44,074 bases of DNA from Burkholderiales bacterium (GCA_023701005.1 JAMPXW010000001.1:99769-143842), one strand, 5' to 3'; counted from the first letter of the stretch, positions 7,175 through 16,880 are shown. Translations and numbers: made by a program. The notes: generated from the sequence alone by a model not told the origin.

Positions 7175-9985
7175 GTGAAGAAAAAATATTTTCATAATAT
7201 AATAACTTCAATCCTTATCTCAAGTTTTTTCTTGATGCCATATTTTGCTATGGTAGAAAAAGCAAAGGCACAAAATATCTCCGGATATACAAGTGGCTTG
7301 GCTCCAGCGATAGCGAGACTGCCACAATGTCAGGCAGTGATGGGTCGTGGAATAAAAAGTTTATTTAATGGTATTGGAAATCTGTTTAGTAGTGGTAGCA
7401 CAACCTCAGGTTCTTCTGGCAATGAACAATTTTTACCTACAATCGCCGAAGGTGGAGATATTTTTAGTGAACAAAATGAGATAAACGCAGCAATGAACAA
7501 AGCTGAAAGCGATAGCTTAAAATCAGTAGTCAGCGCTGCTGGCAGTGCTGCTTCAGGTATATATGTCACTCTTCCTGAAACAACAGAATTAAAACTTAAT
7601 GAAATCCAAGCACACACTAAAGCTGCTGAAGAAAGCGCAAAAGCAACTGAAGAAAATGACTTATGTGTAAAAAGCATAGGAAGATTAATTATAAAAATGC
7701 TTTTACAAAAAATGACAGTAAGTACTGTAAATTGGATAAATAGTGGTTTCGAGGGCAGCCCAGCTTTCATACAAGACCCAGAAAAATTCTTCAGTGATAT
7801 TGCAAAAAATGAAGTTTTACAATTTGGATTAGAAATAAACAACCCTGATTTATTTCCTTTCGGAAAAGAATGGGTAAAAAACAATGCCTTAGTTTTCAAT
7901 AATAAATTCCAAGACAATGCACAATATTCTTTAAATAAATTAATTCAAGAAACAAATCCAGCATATGATGCTACTACTTTCAGTCAAGATTTCAGCATGG
8001 GTGGGTGGGATGCATGGTCCGCTATGACGCAAATCCCCGCCAACAATCCTCTCGGTTTCAAACTAATGGCTGATAATGAAATACAAAAAAGGCTCACGGG
8101 CACAGCACAATCAAATGCAGAAAATATTCGTGAAGCATTACAGCAAGCAAATGGATTTTTGGGAGATCAACGTTGTATAAATCCAGAAGGAATAACCAGA
8201 GAACAACACAACGAAGCATTAATAGATGGCAAAAAAGATTCTAATGGAGATATTATTGGTATATGTGAAGAATGGGAATACGTAACACCTGGATCAATGG
8301 TCGCCAAGGCAGCGACAGACACAATGGGATTCACAAAAGACTCCTTATTAAGCGCTGATGATTTAAACGACGCAGTAGCAGCTCTAATCGATGCATTTTT
8401 GGGACAATTTTCTTCTAAATTAATGGAGGATGGCTTTGCTAATTTAGGAGATGAAGGGATAAATGGATCTCTCCTAGTAGATAGCGGTTTTGATTCTACT
8501 CCATATAAATCTAGAACTCAAAAAGATTTTATACCTTCGCAACTTTCAAGTTCTTGGCTACAAGCAAATCCAGATTTTGATATACGCACAGACCTAACCC
8601 AAGCGTTAATAGATGAACAAAGAACTTACATAGACAAACTAGAATTACAAAACAAAGAACTAATTTCCACTACTGATAACAAAGAATACAAAATGGGTTC
8701 TAACGGAATTTCAAACGCTTACGGTCTTTTACCTGCAATTTATCAACTCGATTATTGTATCCCAGGTCCACACCCAGGATGGGAAGAAGATTCAAAAAGG
8801 ACTTTAGATAGTGTGCTAAATTTAGTAATACCGGAATCAGCAGGAAGTATTGAAGATAAGTCAGAAGTAGCTATCGTTGGAGCAGTAAAAACTATCGCCC
8901 CCCTAGCAGGTGCTGCAGTAGGAGCAAGTATTGGTTCAGTCGTACCGGTCGTCGGGACATTAATAGGTGCTGCAATAGGATCCCTGGTCGGTTTTGTTGT
9001 AGATTTGTTTTCCTCTGATGATGCCAATGAAAAATTAGCAAAATACTACTCAACTCAGATAGAGGCACTGATAGGCCTAAAAGTTAATCCGGACGAGGAA
9101 TCTTCTGTTGCAAATAATATACTCAGCAAACAAGGAATGGTACAGGGAATAAATAATATACTATATCAGTATGCTAATCGCATAAATAAATTTTATGATT
9201 CTAAATTATTACCTACTGTTACACAGAGAGCTACTACAAATTTCTATAATATAAATGGATATTATCAGATGATAAAAAATAACGAAAACAAAATAGCTTC
9301 TTTGATAAATATAAAAAATTCATTAAATTCCATAAAAGAAGCTATAGATAAACTAAATGATGAATATCCAACAATAGAAGAAAGAGGTGAAGAATATGAA
9401 AACAAATTAAAAGTACAGATAAACGCATTTGGCAGACTATCTTCCGAAATGGTAAATGGAGAAGATATAAGTAAGGCAGATTTACTTTTAAAACAAATAA
9501 TAGATAAAAAAAATATAGTATATAACGATTTGTTAAAAGGTCCTTATGGTTGTGAAAAAAATTTAGAAAATAAATTACCAAATGGACCATTTTCTAAACA
9601 AATTATAAACACAAAAAGAATGATTTATCCATTCCCTATAATATACGATTATAATGTATTAACAAAAAACCAAAATATCCCTGACCCTTGGCAAAGCGGT
9701 TTTAAAGAAAACAAAATGACATTCAACACAGACAAGGACGCTCAGGGACCAGCATTCTTACCAAACGTATTTTACCAAACAGGAGATGTTGCTCAAGATT
9801 CTGCGGCGCAACAAGCATTTTGCCAAGGTATTAATGACATTAGTTTGTGTATGATAGAAATAAGATCAATCTTCCCATTACATAGCCCTCAAACAACAGT
9901 AGGATCAAGTAATTTTAATTCTGGAAATTCAAAAATTCAATCTAGAGGTAGTGGTAAATTTGAAACAGTGATCGGAATTTATTAA
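7175..9985 (+). CDS. Large exported protein with glycine-zipper hydrophobic segment, secretion cluster
   Basis: 936 residues from GTG 7175, with a signal peptide (KKKYFHN, then IITSILISSFFLMPYFAM, cleavage near AKAQ around residue 33). A strong extended -10 box TGa-TATAAT at 7146-7154 predicts a short leader. About residues 573-609 form an Ala/Gly-rich hydrophobic stretch (PLAGAAVGASIG, then GTLIGAAIGSLVGFVVDLF), a glycine-zipper-like segment that could insert into or oligomerise in a membrane. The C-terminal third has charged helices, and scattered cysteines (CQ, CVKS, CINPEG, CEEW, CIPG, CEKN, CQG, CM) may form disulfides. The next gene starts 2 bases after its stop. No family recognised; a structural part of the secretion apparatus is inferred from position. 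Confidence 0.8.
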   Translation: MKKKYFHNIITSILISSFFLMPYFAMVEKAKAQNISGYTSGLAPAIARLPQCQAVMGRGIKSLFNGIGNLFSSGSTTSGSSGNEQFLPTIAEGGDIFSEQNEINAAMNKAESDSLKSVVSAAGSAASGIYVTLPETTELKLNEIQAHTKAAEESAKATEENDLCVKSIGRLIIKMLLQKMTVSTVNWINSGFEGSPAFIQDPEKFFSDIAKNEVLQFGLEINNPDLFPFGKEWVKNNALVFNNKFQDNAQYSLNKLIQETNPAYDATTFSQDFSMGGWDAWSAMTQIPANNPLGFKLMADNEIQKRLTGTAQSNAENIREALQQANGFLGDQRCINPEGITREQHNEALIDGKKDSNGDIIGICEEWEYVTPGSMVAKAATDTMGFTKDSLLSADDLNDAVAALIDAFLGQFSSKLMEDGFANLGDEGINGSLLVDSGFDSTPYKSRTQKDFIPSQLSSSWLQANPDFDIRTDLTQALIDEQRTYIDKLELQNKELISTTDNKEYKMGSNGISNAYGLLPAIYQLDYCIPGPHPGWEEDSKRTLDSVLNLVIPESAGSIEDKSEVAIVGAVKTIAPLAGAAVGASIGSVVPVVGTLIGAAIGSLVGFVVDLFSSDDANEKLAKYYSTQIEALIGLKVNPDEESSVANNILSKQGMVQGINNILYQYANRINKFYDSKLLPTVTQRATTNFYNINGYYQMIKNNENKIASLINIKNSLNSIKEAIDKLNDEYPTIEERGEEYENKLKVQINAFGRLSSEMVNGEDISKADLLLKQIIDKKNIVYNDLLKGPYGCEKNLENKLPNGPFSKQIINTKRMIYPFPIIYDYNVLTKNQNIPDPWQSGFKENKMTFNTDKDAQGPAFLPNVFYQTGDVAQDSAAQQAFCQGINDISLCMIEIRSIFPLHSPQTTVGSSNFNSGNSKIQSRGSGKFETVIGIY

Positions 9986-9987
9986 AA

Positions 9988-11937
9988 ATGAAAAAAAATA
10001 TATTAACAACGATATTAATACTGACAATCTTTCTCACACCATTCATGTCTTTCGCCGACCTTCCAATATGGGAAGATGATGATGGCACAGGATCTGGTGG
10101 TGGATATACTTATCCTGGACCTGGAATAGGGGGAGGAAGTGGCTCTTCTTCTGGTTCTTCAACCAGCTCAAAATCTAACCTTTTTGTAGACACACTAAAA
10201 GCTGATTATATAACTTATACAACAGCCAGACTTCATGGAACAGGAGGAGATACATTAAATTCTACATTACCTTTGACTGGATATTTTCGATACTCCAGAA
10301 TAGAATTATCTCCCATCTTTTGTAATGACACATATGGGACAAACATGATTTCAACAAAAGATATCAAATTAGGATCTACTTTGAACTATAACGAAACAAC
10401 AAAAAATGGGAATTTGTTCACTAGTAGCAATTCAACAAATTCTTTCTATCAAGATATTTCTAATTTAGTTCCAGATACAACTTACTATTATTGTGCAATA
10501 ATTTCTAATAAAGAAAACATAGCTTATGGTGGTGCTAGTATCGTCAAACAATTTCATACTAGTCCATATAAAACGACAGTGCGAACAAATGGAGCAACAT
10601 CTATAAAATCTACTTCAGCTGTTTTGAATGGATCATATAGCTCTGTAGAAAAAACTGTGACAACATATTTTGAATATAAAAAAGCTACGACATCTAGCAC
10701 GACTTCTTGGGAACAAGACTGTGAAGAAAAATATAGTTTGAAAGACAACGTAGGTGTTTCTTCTGCAAATATATATGGAAAATTAAAATGTAATTTATCT
10801 GGGTTAGAACCTTACACCAGATATCAATTTAGAGCAGTAGCCAAAAATACATCCGGCACAGAAAATAAAATAACTTATGGAAATACTCTCAGCTTCACCA
10901 CGAGCCCTAATATAGGCCCTGAAACAGGTGGAACGGGCACGAGTGGTGGTTCTGGCACGGGGAGTAGAGATACAACTCCTCGAGATTCTAGAGACCCTAG
11001 AGATCCAATTACAAATAAATGTCCAAACGGTGCTACAAACTATCCATCTTGCACCACCAATCCTGATGGAACTTGTGTAAATGGAAAAACGAATCCTCCT
11101 AGATGTGATTCTAGTGGACCTAAGATTTGTTCTAATGGCGCAACAAATTACTCATTATGTACTACATACTCAGATGGAACTTGTGTGAATGGAAACACAA
11201 ACCCTCCTATTTGTACTAGTACAGGAGCGGGAACAGATGGAGGGACAAATGGAGGAGGTACTGGCGGAACTGGCACAGATACAGATGGAGGAATAGGAAC
11301 ATGGACAAGCGGAGGAGGTACTGGCGGAACTGGCACAGAAATAGGTTCTGGAACAGGCACAACAGGAGGAAGAACGAGTGGCACATGGAGCACAACTAGA
11401 GGATCAGGAACATGGGTTGCCACGACAGGCACAGGTGGAATAGCAGGTGCAACTTGGTATGGAACAGGGAATGGTACAGGTACATGGGTAAGTGCTACAG
11501 GTTCTGGAACATGGACAAATGGTCTAGGTACAGGTGGTGCAGGAAGCGGTACATGGGGACAACCTTTAACATTAGGACAGACAGCAACTCCTCCAAATGA
11601 TGCTATTGTTCGATATCATGAAGGAATAGAACACGTATTTGTAAGACAAATCGTAAAAAACAGAAGTCTAGCAATTAAATATGGATATCAAGAAGGAACA
11701 GATTTACAAGCATTCGCTTGGTATCTAGCAGACGAATTTGCAAAAATGTTTGGTTACATTGATGAAAATAGAAAAGAAATCCGCGTAAGTCTTCCAGATA
11801 TAGCGGCATATCAACTCGTGTTGCTCGGAAATCAATTAACTGTTTACGAATATTATGACAACACTATCGTAGATGTTAGAAATGTGACGACAACATTCAA
11901 GGAAGCTTCTGATTACGAATATTATTTCAAGAAATAA
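9988..11937 (+). CDS. Exported modular surface protein: two FN3-like domains, Cys-repeat, Gly-rich linker, C-terminal domain shared with gene 1
   Basis: 649 residues with a signal peptide ending near SFA (about residue 23). Two beta-rich domains that look like fibronectin type III follow (about 66-190 and 195-306); each ends in a typical Y-x-Y/F-x-A pattern (TTYYYCAII; TRYQFRAVA). Two tandem modules of about 28 residues come next, each with CxNGATNYxxC and DGTCVNGxTNPPxC. A long Gly/Thr/Trp-rich low-complexity region (about 412-535) then leads to a C-terminal domain (about 543-649) that starts YHEGIEHVFVRQI and resembles residues encoded at 1663-1935. The modular design fits a cell-surface adhesin or the outer part of the secretion machine. 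Function not established. Confidence 0.82.
   Translation: MKKNILTTILILTIFLTPFMSFADLPIWEDDDGTGSGGGYTYPGPGIGGGSGSSSGSSTSSKSNLFVDTLKADYITYTTARLHGTGGDTLNSTLPLTGYFRYSRIELSPIFCNDTYGTNMISTKDIKLGSTLNYNETTKNGNLFTSSNSTNSFYQDISNLVPDTTYYYCAIISNKENIAYGGASIVKQFHTSPYKTTVRTNGATSIKSTSAVLNGSYSSVEKTVTTYFEYKKATTSSTTSWEQDCEEKYSLKDNVGVSSANIYGKLKCNLSGLEPYTRYQFRAVAKNTSGTENKITYGNTLSFTTSPNIGPETGGTGTSGGSGTGSRDTTPRDSRDPRDPITNKCPNGATNYPSCTTNPDGTCVNGKTNPPRCDSSGPKICSNGATNYSLCTTYSDGTCVNGNTNPPICTSTGAGTDGGTNGGGTGGTGTDTDGGIGTWTSGGGTGGTGTEIGSGTGTTGGRTSGTWSTTRGSGTWVATTGTGGIAGATWYGTGNGTGTWVSATGSGTWTNGLGTGGAGSGTWGQPLTLGQTATPPNDAIVRYHEGIEHVFVRQIVKNRSLAIKYGYQEGTDLQAFAWYLADEFAKMFGYIDENRKEIRVSLPDIAAYQLVLLGNQLTVYEYYDNTIVDVRNVTTTFKEASDYEYYFKK
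11251..11339 (+). repeat. Direct repeat of 29 bp, 60 bp apart, in the Gly-rich region
   Basis: The 29 bases at 11251-11279 recur exactly at 11311-11339 (beginning ggaggaggtactggcggaac). Both copies are in the same frame and encode GGGTGGTGT, as expected for a tandem-duplicated 20-codon unit prone to slippage. Confidence 0.85.
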
Positions 11938-11967
11938 TATATAAAAAGACAAAGAAAGATGATAAAA

Positions 11968-11973
11968 TATAAT
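11968..11973 (+). promoter_or_regulatory. -10 box before the VirB6-like gene
   Basis: TATAAT 35 bases upstream of ATG 12008, giving a leader of about 28 nt. A GTG-initiated 11-codon frame lies in that leader (11976-12011) and ends in a TGA overlapping the ATG. Whether it is translated cannot be told. Confidence 0.35.
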
Positions 11974-12007
11974 GGGTGAAAAGAAAACGCTTTCGTAAGT
12001 TAAAAAA

Positions 12008-14782
12008 ATGAATAAAGTCTCAACAAAAATAATAATATCAGTATTGATGGTGGCCATTTTCATGGCGCCTATTTCTGCTGGTATTAGAATCGATAAAAAT
12101 AAAAATTTATCTTTAAATATCGAAACAAAAAAAGCAGAAGCAGAGAATATCCACCCTCTTTTAAAAGAGAGTTCAATTGAATGGATAAACTCAAGTCAAA
12201 CAACAGCACAATTTACTATTGATATAAAAACTGGAACGAATGTTTATGATAAAGAAAATGACGAAAGCTACCCTGAATGGAATTTTATTGAACTTCTTGA
12301 TGTTGGATTCTTTTCTCCAACAATAGAAAAAAACCCAGCCGCAATAAAAAATGCAGTAATTTTAGCAATCTTTGATGGAGAAAAAAATATAAAACAAATA
12401 TACGACATATCTCAAACATTAGCATCAAAAACAGTCGGTGTAAGTTCTATTTGGAGATTGGGAGCATATAGTTGGTTTCCTCCAAAAAGTCTCAACATAC
12501 AAAATATAATAGTCGGCGACCTTTCTGCTGGAATGAATTATACTGCTGGTCTGTATTATAAAAGCACAGACGGAACAGGTGACACCTCTATATTAAATGG
12601 GGGGAAATATTGGAACTTTGGAAAAACAAAAACTTTATCTTTTAGAACGAGCAATGAGAACGAGGGACAAATAGGAAATACCGAAGCAGGAAATGAAAAA
12701 GGGACAGAAACCACAAGCCAAGCTGGATATTTTGACATAGATTGTGGCGTGACTAATATCGGTGGGTGTGTAGCTCAGTTTCTTTTTAGTATTTGGGAGG
12801 CATCAGCGGTAATTGCAAGATTCGCAGGACAATTTCTTGATTTTTTCATTTATTATGCAACTAACAGTTCTTCATATTCTAATTTATTTGTAGAAAAAGC
12901 ATGGGCGGCAGTACGTGATATTGCAAATATATTATTTATAATTGCCCTATTTTATGTAGCAATCAAAACGATACTCGGTTTAAATGTTTCTAATAATAAA
13001 AAGTTAGTAGGGATGGTAATCGCAATGGGTCTAGTAATAAATTTTAGTTTGTTTACTACAAAATTAGTAATCGATGGATCAAACATTTTAGCAAAAGTTT
13101 TTTATAATAACATAACCTCAAAATATAAAGGCACGAATGAAGTAGCAATAGAGAATAATGGACAAAAATCAATATCAATTGGAATAATTGATAAATTCAA
13201 TCCACAAGGGATATTAACACCAGAAACCTATACAATGATAACAGCCAATGGTATGGGAACTTTTATTTTTTTGACTTTATTTTTAATAGCAATAACTTTG
13301 TATACTGCTTATATTTTCTTTTCTGTGGCTTTTCTTTTTGTTGCAAGAGTCGTTTCTTTGTGGATCGCAATGATTTTCTCTCCTATCGCATTCGCTTCGT
13401 ATGCAGTACCTTTTGATATTCCCGGATTCGGCCACAAAGAATGGTGGGATAATTTAAGCAAAAATGCAATGCTCGCTCCTATATTTATATTCTTCTTATA
13501 TATAATAATTTTATTCACTGGTTTTTTAGGAGATATAGTTTCTTATGAAGATAATGGTAATCTAACATCATTAGCAAATCTAATGCAACACGTAATGAGT
13601 GTAGCTATACCATTCATAATTATTGCAATCTTGCTAATGAAATCAAAAGAATTCGCAGAAAAATTTGCTGGAGAAATAGGGAAGTCAATAAAAGGAATAG
13701 GTGGAGCATTAACAGGATTGGCTGTTGGTGGTGGAGCTTTAACTGCTGCTTTTGCTGGAAGAACAGCCTTTGGAAGAACTTCAGCAGCTGCTTCTAGGAG
13801 TGATTCAGCGGAAGCCTATAAAAACAGAGCAACATTGGGAAGGGATCTCACCATTAAAGAAAAAACTTGGGGTAAATTTGGTAATTACATAAACAAAACT
13901 CAAGAAAGTGTAGGGCATGTTGATCATGCAAGACATGAAATGGATGAACTAAAAGAAAAAGCTGGGCTAAAAGGAGTAAATGATAAGTTTTTATCTAAAC
14001 AACAACAAGAAAAACTTCAAGATACATTTTCAAAAGAAAAACGATCTGAAATTGAATCAGATATTAAAAGAGGTAAAAATCTAAAAGGCGAGGAAATAAC
14101 AGAAGCAATGGGTGGAATAAATCAATATAGAAAAGACAACCGTCAAGCTGTATCTCAAAATATAATTGATCATCCAGAAGAAGGTGATTTAGAAGAAAAA
14201 ACAATAAAAAGAAAAAGAACTATCACCAATTCATCTGGAGAAAAAGAAGAAATTGAAGAAGAGGTTGGAACAGGCAAAATGATATTATCAGATCAAGGAA
14301 AAAAGAAGGTGGAAGATGAATTAAGTAGAAAATTTGAAGAAATAACTGAAACCTTACGAAAGAAACTAGCAAAAGAAAGATTTGAACATATAAAAGGAGA
14401 AGCAGAAAAAAATGTAAATGTCGGAAAGAGACTAATGTCTAAATCTACAAGTGGAAGTTATGATATAAGAAACTTCACTACAAAAATGCATGAAAATGAC
14501 ACAAAAGGTCTTGCTGGTCTTTCTAATAAAGCACTTGCAGGGCTAACTGGGGCTGTCGCTCTTGGAATAAGAAGCGGTATGAAAATTGGTAAAGCCGGCC
14601 TAGGCACAAGTTCTTTCGGAACACCACAAAAAGAATTTTTTAAAGACATTGGTAATACAATAACTGAATCATTAAAAGGTATAAAAATTGATGTTAAATT
14701 AGGTGCTGGTGGGGGAGGTGGACACGATTCTCATGCTAAAAGCGATGACCATGGAGGGCATGGAGGTGGGGGACATCACTAA
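12008..14782 (+). CDS. VirB6/TrbL-like polytopic membrane protein with long charged, His-rich C-terminal tail
   Basis: 924 residues. A signal-like segment (STKIIISVLMVAIFMAPISAG) and an extracytoplasmic region to about residue 240 are followed by a membrane domain of about six segments (about 245-555). Recognisable helices include DIANILFIIALFYVAIKTIL, FIFLTLFLIAITLYTAYIFF, LFVARVVSLWIAMIFSPIAF and PFIIIAILLMK. The arrangement and the RVVSLWIAMIFSPIAFAS motif fit the TrbL/VirB6 family, which forms the inner-membrane platform of type IV secretion systems. The tail from about 560 is highly charged, likely coiled coil and cytoplasmic, and ends in a Gly/His/Asp-rich stretch with ten histidines, possibly metal binding. 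PrgI and VirB4 genes follow downstream. Confidence 0.8.
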   Translation: MNKVSTKIIISVLMVAIFMAPISAGIRIDKNKNLSLNIETKKAEAENIHPLLKESSIEWINSSQTTAQFTIDIKTGTNVYDKENDESYPEWNFIELLDVGFFSPTIEKNPAAIKNAVILAIFDGEKNIKQIYDISQTLASKTVGVSSIWRLGAYSWFPPKSLNIQNIIVGDLSAGMNYTAGLYYKSTDGTGDTSILNGGKYWNFGKTKTLSFRTSNENEGQIGNTEAGNEKGTETTSQAGYFDIDCGVTNIGGCVAQFLFSIWEASAVIARFAGQFLDFFIYYATNSSSYSNLFVEKAWAAVRDIANILFIIALFYVAIKTILGLNVSNNKKLVGMVIAMGLVINFSLFTTKLVIDGSNILAKVFYNNITSKYKGTNEVAIENNGQKSISIGIIDKFNPQGILTPETYTMITANGMGTFIFLTLFLIAITLYTAYIFFSVAFLFVARVVSLWIAMIFSPIAFASYAVPFDIPGFGHKEWWDNLSKNAMLAPIFIFFLYIIILFTGFLGDIVSYEDNGNLTSLANLMQHVMSVAIPFIIIAILLMKSKEFAEKFAGEIGKSIKGIGGALTGLAVGGGALTAAFAGRTAFGRTSAAASRSDSAEAYKNRATLGRDLTIKEKTWGKFGNYINKTQESVGHVDHARHEMDELKEKAGLKGVNDKFLSKQQQEKLQDTFSKEKRSEIESDIKRGKNLKGEEITEAMGGINQYRKDNRQAVSQNIIDHPEEGDLEEKTIKRKRTITNSSGEKEEIEEEVGTGKMILSDQGKKKVEDELSRKFEEITETLRKKLAKERFEHIKGEAEKNVNVGKRLMSKSTSGSYDIRNFTTKMHENDTKGLAGLSNKALAGLTGAVALGIRSGMKIGKAGLGTSSFGTPQKEFFKDIGNTITESLKGIKIDVKLGAGGGGGHDSHAKSDDHGGHGGGGHH

Positions 14783-14837
14783 AAGTAGTTGAAAGTAAAA
14801 AGTTTATAAAGTTCACAAGATAAAAAATTAATAAAAA

Positions 14838-15740
14838 ATGGATCAAGCACAATTACAACAAAAAATCGCAGAATATTTCTTAAAACTTCCACAGGAAGCT
14901 CAAGAACTTTTTTCTAGTATGCAATGGCTAGAAAAATTAAAAGAAATAAGTACAAAATATGATTTAAGTGAAGAACAAATACAAACAATAGGCACAGAAA
15001 CAACTCTCGTTCTTTTGGGAATTATTCATGCAGAAGAATATGTGGATATTATAAAGAAAGAAATTAACATAGGGGAAAAAAATTTAGATAAACTCCTCTC
15101 AGAAATAAATGATGCTATCTTTAAAGACATAGGCCCTCAGCTGGAAGAAACTTTCTATAAGAATAATGGCATCAAGACAGAAATACCCAACAAACTAGAC
15201 GAACGTTTTGATAATCTTTCAAAAGAAACGAAAGATGCGATAAAAGCATCAGATTATCAAACAAAAATTTACGAAATAGGCCAAAAAAATGGACTCACTA
15301 TCTATCAAATAGGCTTGTTGGGAGAGGCAACATTAAATGTAATGTTGGGTATAACTTTACCAAACAAATTTGAAGAATCATTAATAAATATTGGGTTACC
15401 AAAAGAAAAAACTTTAGAATTAGCTAACGATATAAACGAACAGATATTAAGAAAAATCCGTGAAGAATTGGTAAAAAATATAAACAAATCAAATAGTAAT
15501 TTTGAAAAAAATAAATCCCTAGAAAGCAGAGAAGAACTTTTAAGCAAAATAGAAAACCCAGAACCAGTAAAACCAATATTAAATCCAAACATACATCCGA
15601 TATTATCACAGAAACTCACAGGTCCTTTTCAAATACCAAAAGCTGAAACAGACCACACTCTGAGCAATTTAAGCAAAAACACAGAGGAAGAAAAAAACAA
15701 ATTACCGAAAGTAGACCCATACAGAATGCCGATAGAGTAG
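14838..15740 (+). CDS. Helical protein made of two tandem related domains, secretion cluster
   Basis: 300 residues with no signal peptide or membrane segment, so probably cytoplasmic. Two halves align: about residues 15-105 (LPQEAQELFSSMQWLEKLKE; DLSEEQIQTIGTETTLVLLG) and about 123-210 (LSKETKDAIKASDYQTKIYE; GLTIYQIGLLGEATLNVMLG). Both are all-helical and of equal length, a clear internal duplication. The last 80 residues are Pro/Lys/Asn-rich and probably disordered. It lies between the VirB6-like gene and prgI. I do not recognise a characterised family. A cytoplasmic partner of the VirB6-like tail or of VirB4 is an inference from position only. Confidence 0.75.
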   Translation: MDQAQLQQKIAEYFLKLPQEAQELFSSMQWLEKLKEISTKYDLSEEQIQTIGTETTLVLLGIIHAEEYVDIIKKEINIGEKNLDKLLSEINDAIFKDIGPQLEETFYKNNGIKTEIPNKLDERFDNLSKETKDAIKASDYQTKIYEIGQKNGLTIYQIGLLGEATLNVMLGITLPNKFEESLINIGLPKEKTLELANDINEQILRKIREELVKNINKSNSNFEKNKSLESREELLSKIENPEPVKPILNPNIHPILSQKLTGPFQIPKAETDHTLSNLSKNTEEEKNKLPKVDPYRMPIE

Positions 15741-15781
15741 GAAGGCACACAAAAACGCTAGGCAGTTAACGATTCTTAATT

Positions 15782-15787
15782 TATAAT
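15782..15787 (+). promoter_or_regulatory. -10 box before the PrgI gene
   Basis: TATAAT, with 8 nt between it and ATG 15796. The same spacing is seen at dnaA. It supports ATG 15796 over TTG 15787, which lies within the box. Confidence 0.4.
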
Positions 15788-15795
15788 TGATTTAT

Positions 15796-16230
15796 ATGCA
15801 ATTTAAGGTACCACAATTTTTGGAAATAGAAGACAAAATATTTGGCCCATTCACTTTCAAGGAATTTGCTTATTTAACAGGTGGCGCCGGAATATGTTAT
15901 ATATTGTTCAAACTTCTAGGAATATATTTAGGAGCTATTCCAATATTGGCCGTGGCGGGTTTTTCTCTTCTCTTAACTTTCTATCACCCAAATGGCAAAC
16001 CCTTCATAAACATGGTAGAAGCAGGAATAAAATATGCCATGCAAGACAAATTATACATATGGAAAAGACATGAGATAAAAGTGAAAGCCCAACAACAAAA
16101 AGAAATGCGAATAGGTTCTCAATTAAAAACTGAAACAATGAATGAGAAAGGGGTTAGACTATCCGGAAGTAAATTAAGAGATTTAGCCTGGAGTTTAGAT
16201 ATTTTAGATGTAAAAAAAGAAAATAATTAA
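15796..16230 (+). CDS. prgI: PrgI-family inner-membrane protein of a type IV secretion system
   Basis: 144 residues from ATG 15796; an upstream in-frame TTG at 15787 is less likely. MQFKVPQFLEIEDKIFGPFT at the N-terminus and two adjacent hydrophobic helices (about residues 26-66, GGAGICYILFKLLGIYLGAI and PILAVAGFSLLLTF) match the PrgI family. Gram-positive and Patescibacteria type IV systems use these small two-helix proteins next to VirB4, in a role comparable to VirB3. A conserved FYHPNGKPF turn follows the second helix and the C-terminal half is cytoplasmic. The VirB4 pair begins 8 bases downstream, which strengthens the call. Confidence 0.85.
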   Translation: MQFKVPQFLEIEDKIFGPFTFKEFAYLTGGAGICYILFKLLGIYLGAIPILAVAGFSLLLTFYHPNGKPFINMVEAGIKYAMQDKLYIWKRHEIKVKAQQQKEMRIGSQLKTETMNEKGVRLSGSKLRDLAWSLDILDVKKENN

Positions 16231-16238
16231 TTATATTT

Positions 16239-16880
16239 ATGGCATTAAACGCAAAAGCAACTCAAGAGTTTGTACCAATCAAGGAAGTCCGTGATGGTAT
16301 CGTCGTACTGAAAGACGGAGGATTGAGGGCTATCGTCTTAGCAAATTCCATAAATCTATCTTTAAAATCTGATGATGAACAAAGAGCCACGATACTTCAA
16401 TTCCAAAATTTTCTAAATACTTTAGATTTTTCTATTCAGATGTCGGTACAATCAAGGAAATTAGATATTCGTCCGTATCTTTTGCTTTTAGAAAACAGAA
16501 TGAAGGTACAAAACGAACCATTGTTAAAATTGCAGACGAAAGAATATATAGATTTCATAAGAAATTTTACAGAATCAGTAAACATAATGACAAAAAACTT
16601 TTTTATTGTTGTGCCATATACAAATGTGAGCTTGGGGCCAAAAGTAAATGTTTTCAAAAAAATATTTTCCAGAGATAATGCAAGAGAAGAAGAATTAAAA
16701 AACCAACTCGATTTCGAAGAAAAAAGATCCCAACTAGAAGAGAGGGTGAGTGTCATACAACAAGGTTTAGCACGTTGTGGTATAAAATCAGCCCAACTTG
16801 GAACAGAAGAAGTCGTGGAAGTATTTTATAAAGTATTTAATCCAGGAGAATTAGAAGGTAAAATAGATATGGAGCAATAA
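16239..16880 (+). CDS. VirB4/TraC N-terminal domain as a separate protein
   Basis: 213 residues, cytoplasmic. The opening TQEFVPIKEVRDGIVVLKDG and the region FLNTLDFSIQMSVQSRKLDI look like the N-terminal domain of TraC/VirB4-type conjugation ATPases, which contacts the membrane partners. No Walker motifs are present; these are in the next gene, which starts 4 bases after this stop. The two products together (826 residues) match the length of a whole VirB4. The split is at a domain boundary and both parts are open, so this is a two-gene arrangement and not a recent frameshift. Confidence 0.8.
   Translation: MALNAKATQEFVPIKEVRDGIVVLKDGGLRAIVLANSINLSLKSDDEQRATILQFQNFLNTLDFSIQMSVQSRKLDIRPYLLLLENRMKVQNEPLLKLQTKEYIDFIRNFTESVNIMTKNFFIVVPYTNVSLGPKVNVFKKIFSRDNAREEELKNQLDFEEKRSQLEERVSVIQQGLARCGIKSAQLGTEEVVEVFYKVFNPGELEGKIDMEQ

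Noticed and set aside
7330-7917. 195-residue minus-strand frame
   Set aside because: Antisense to the exported protein at 7175-9985, with the codon pattern of a shadow frame.
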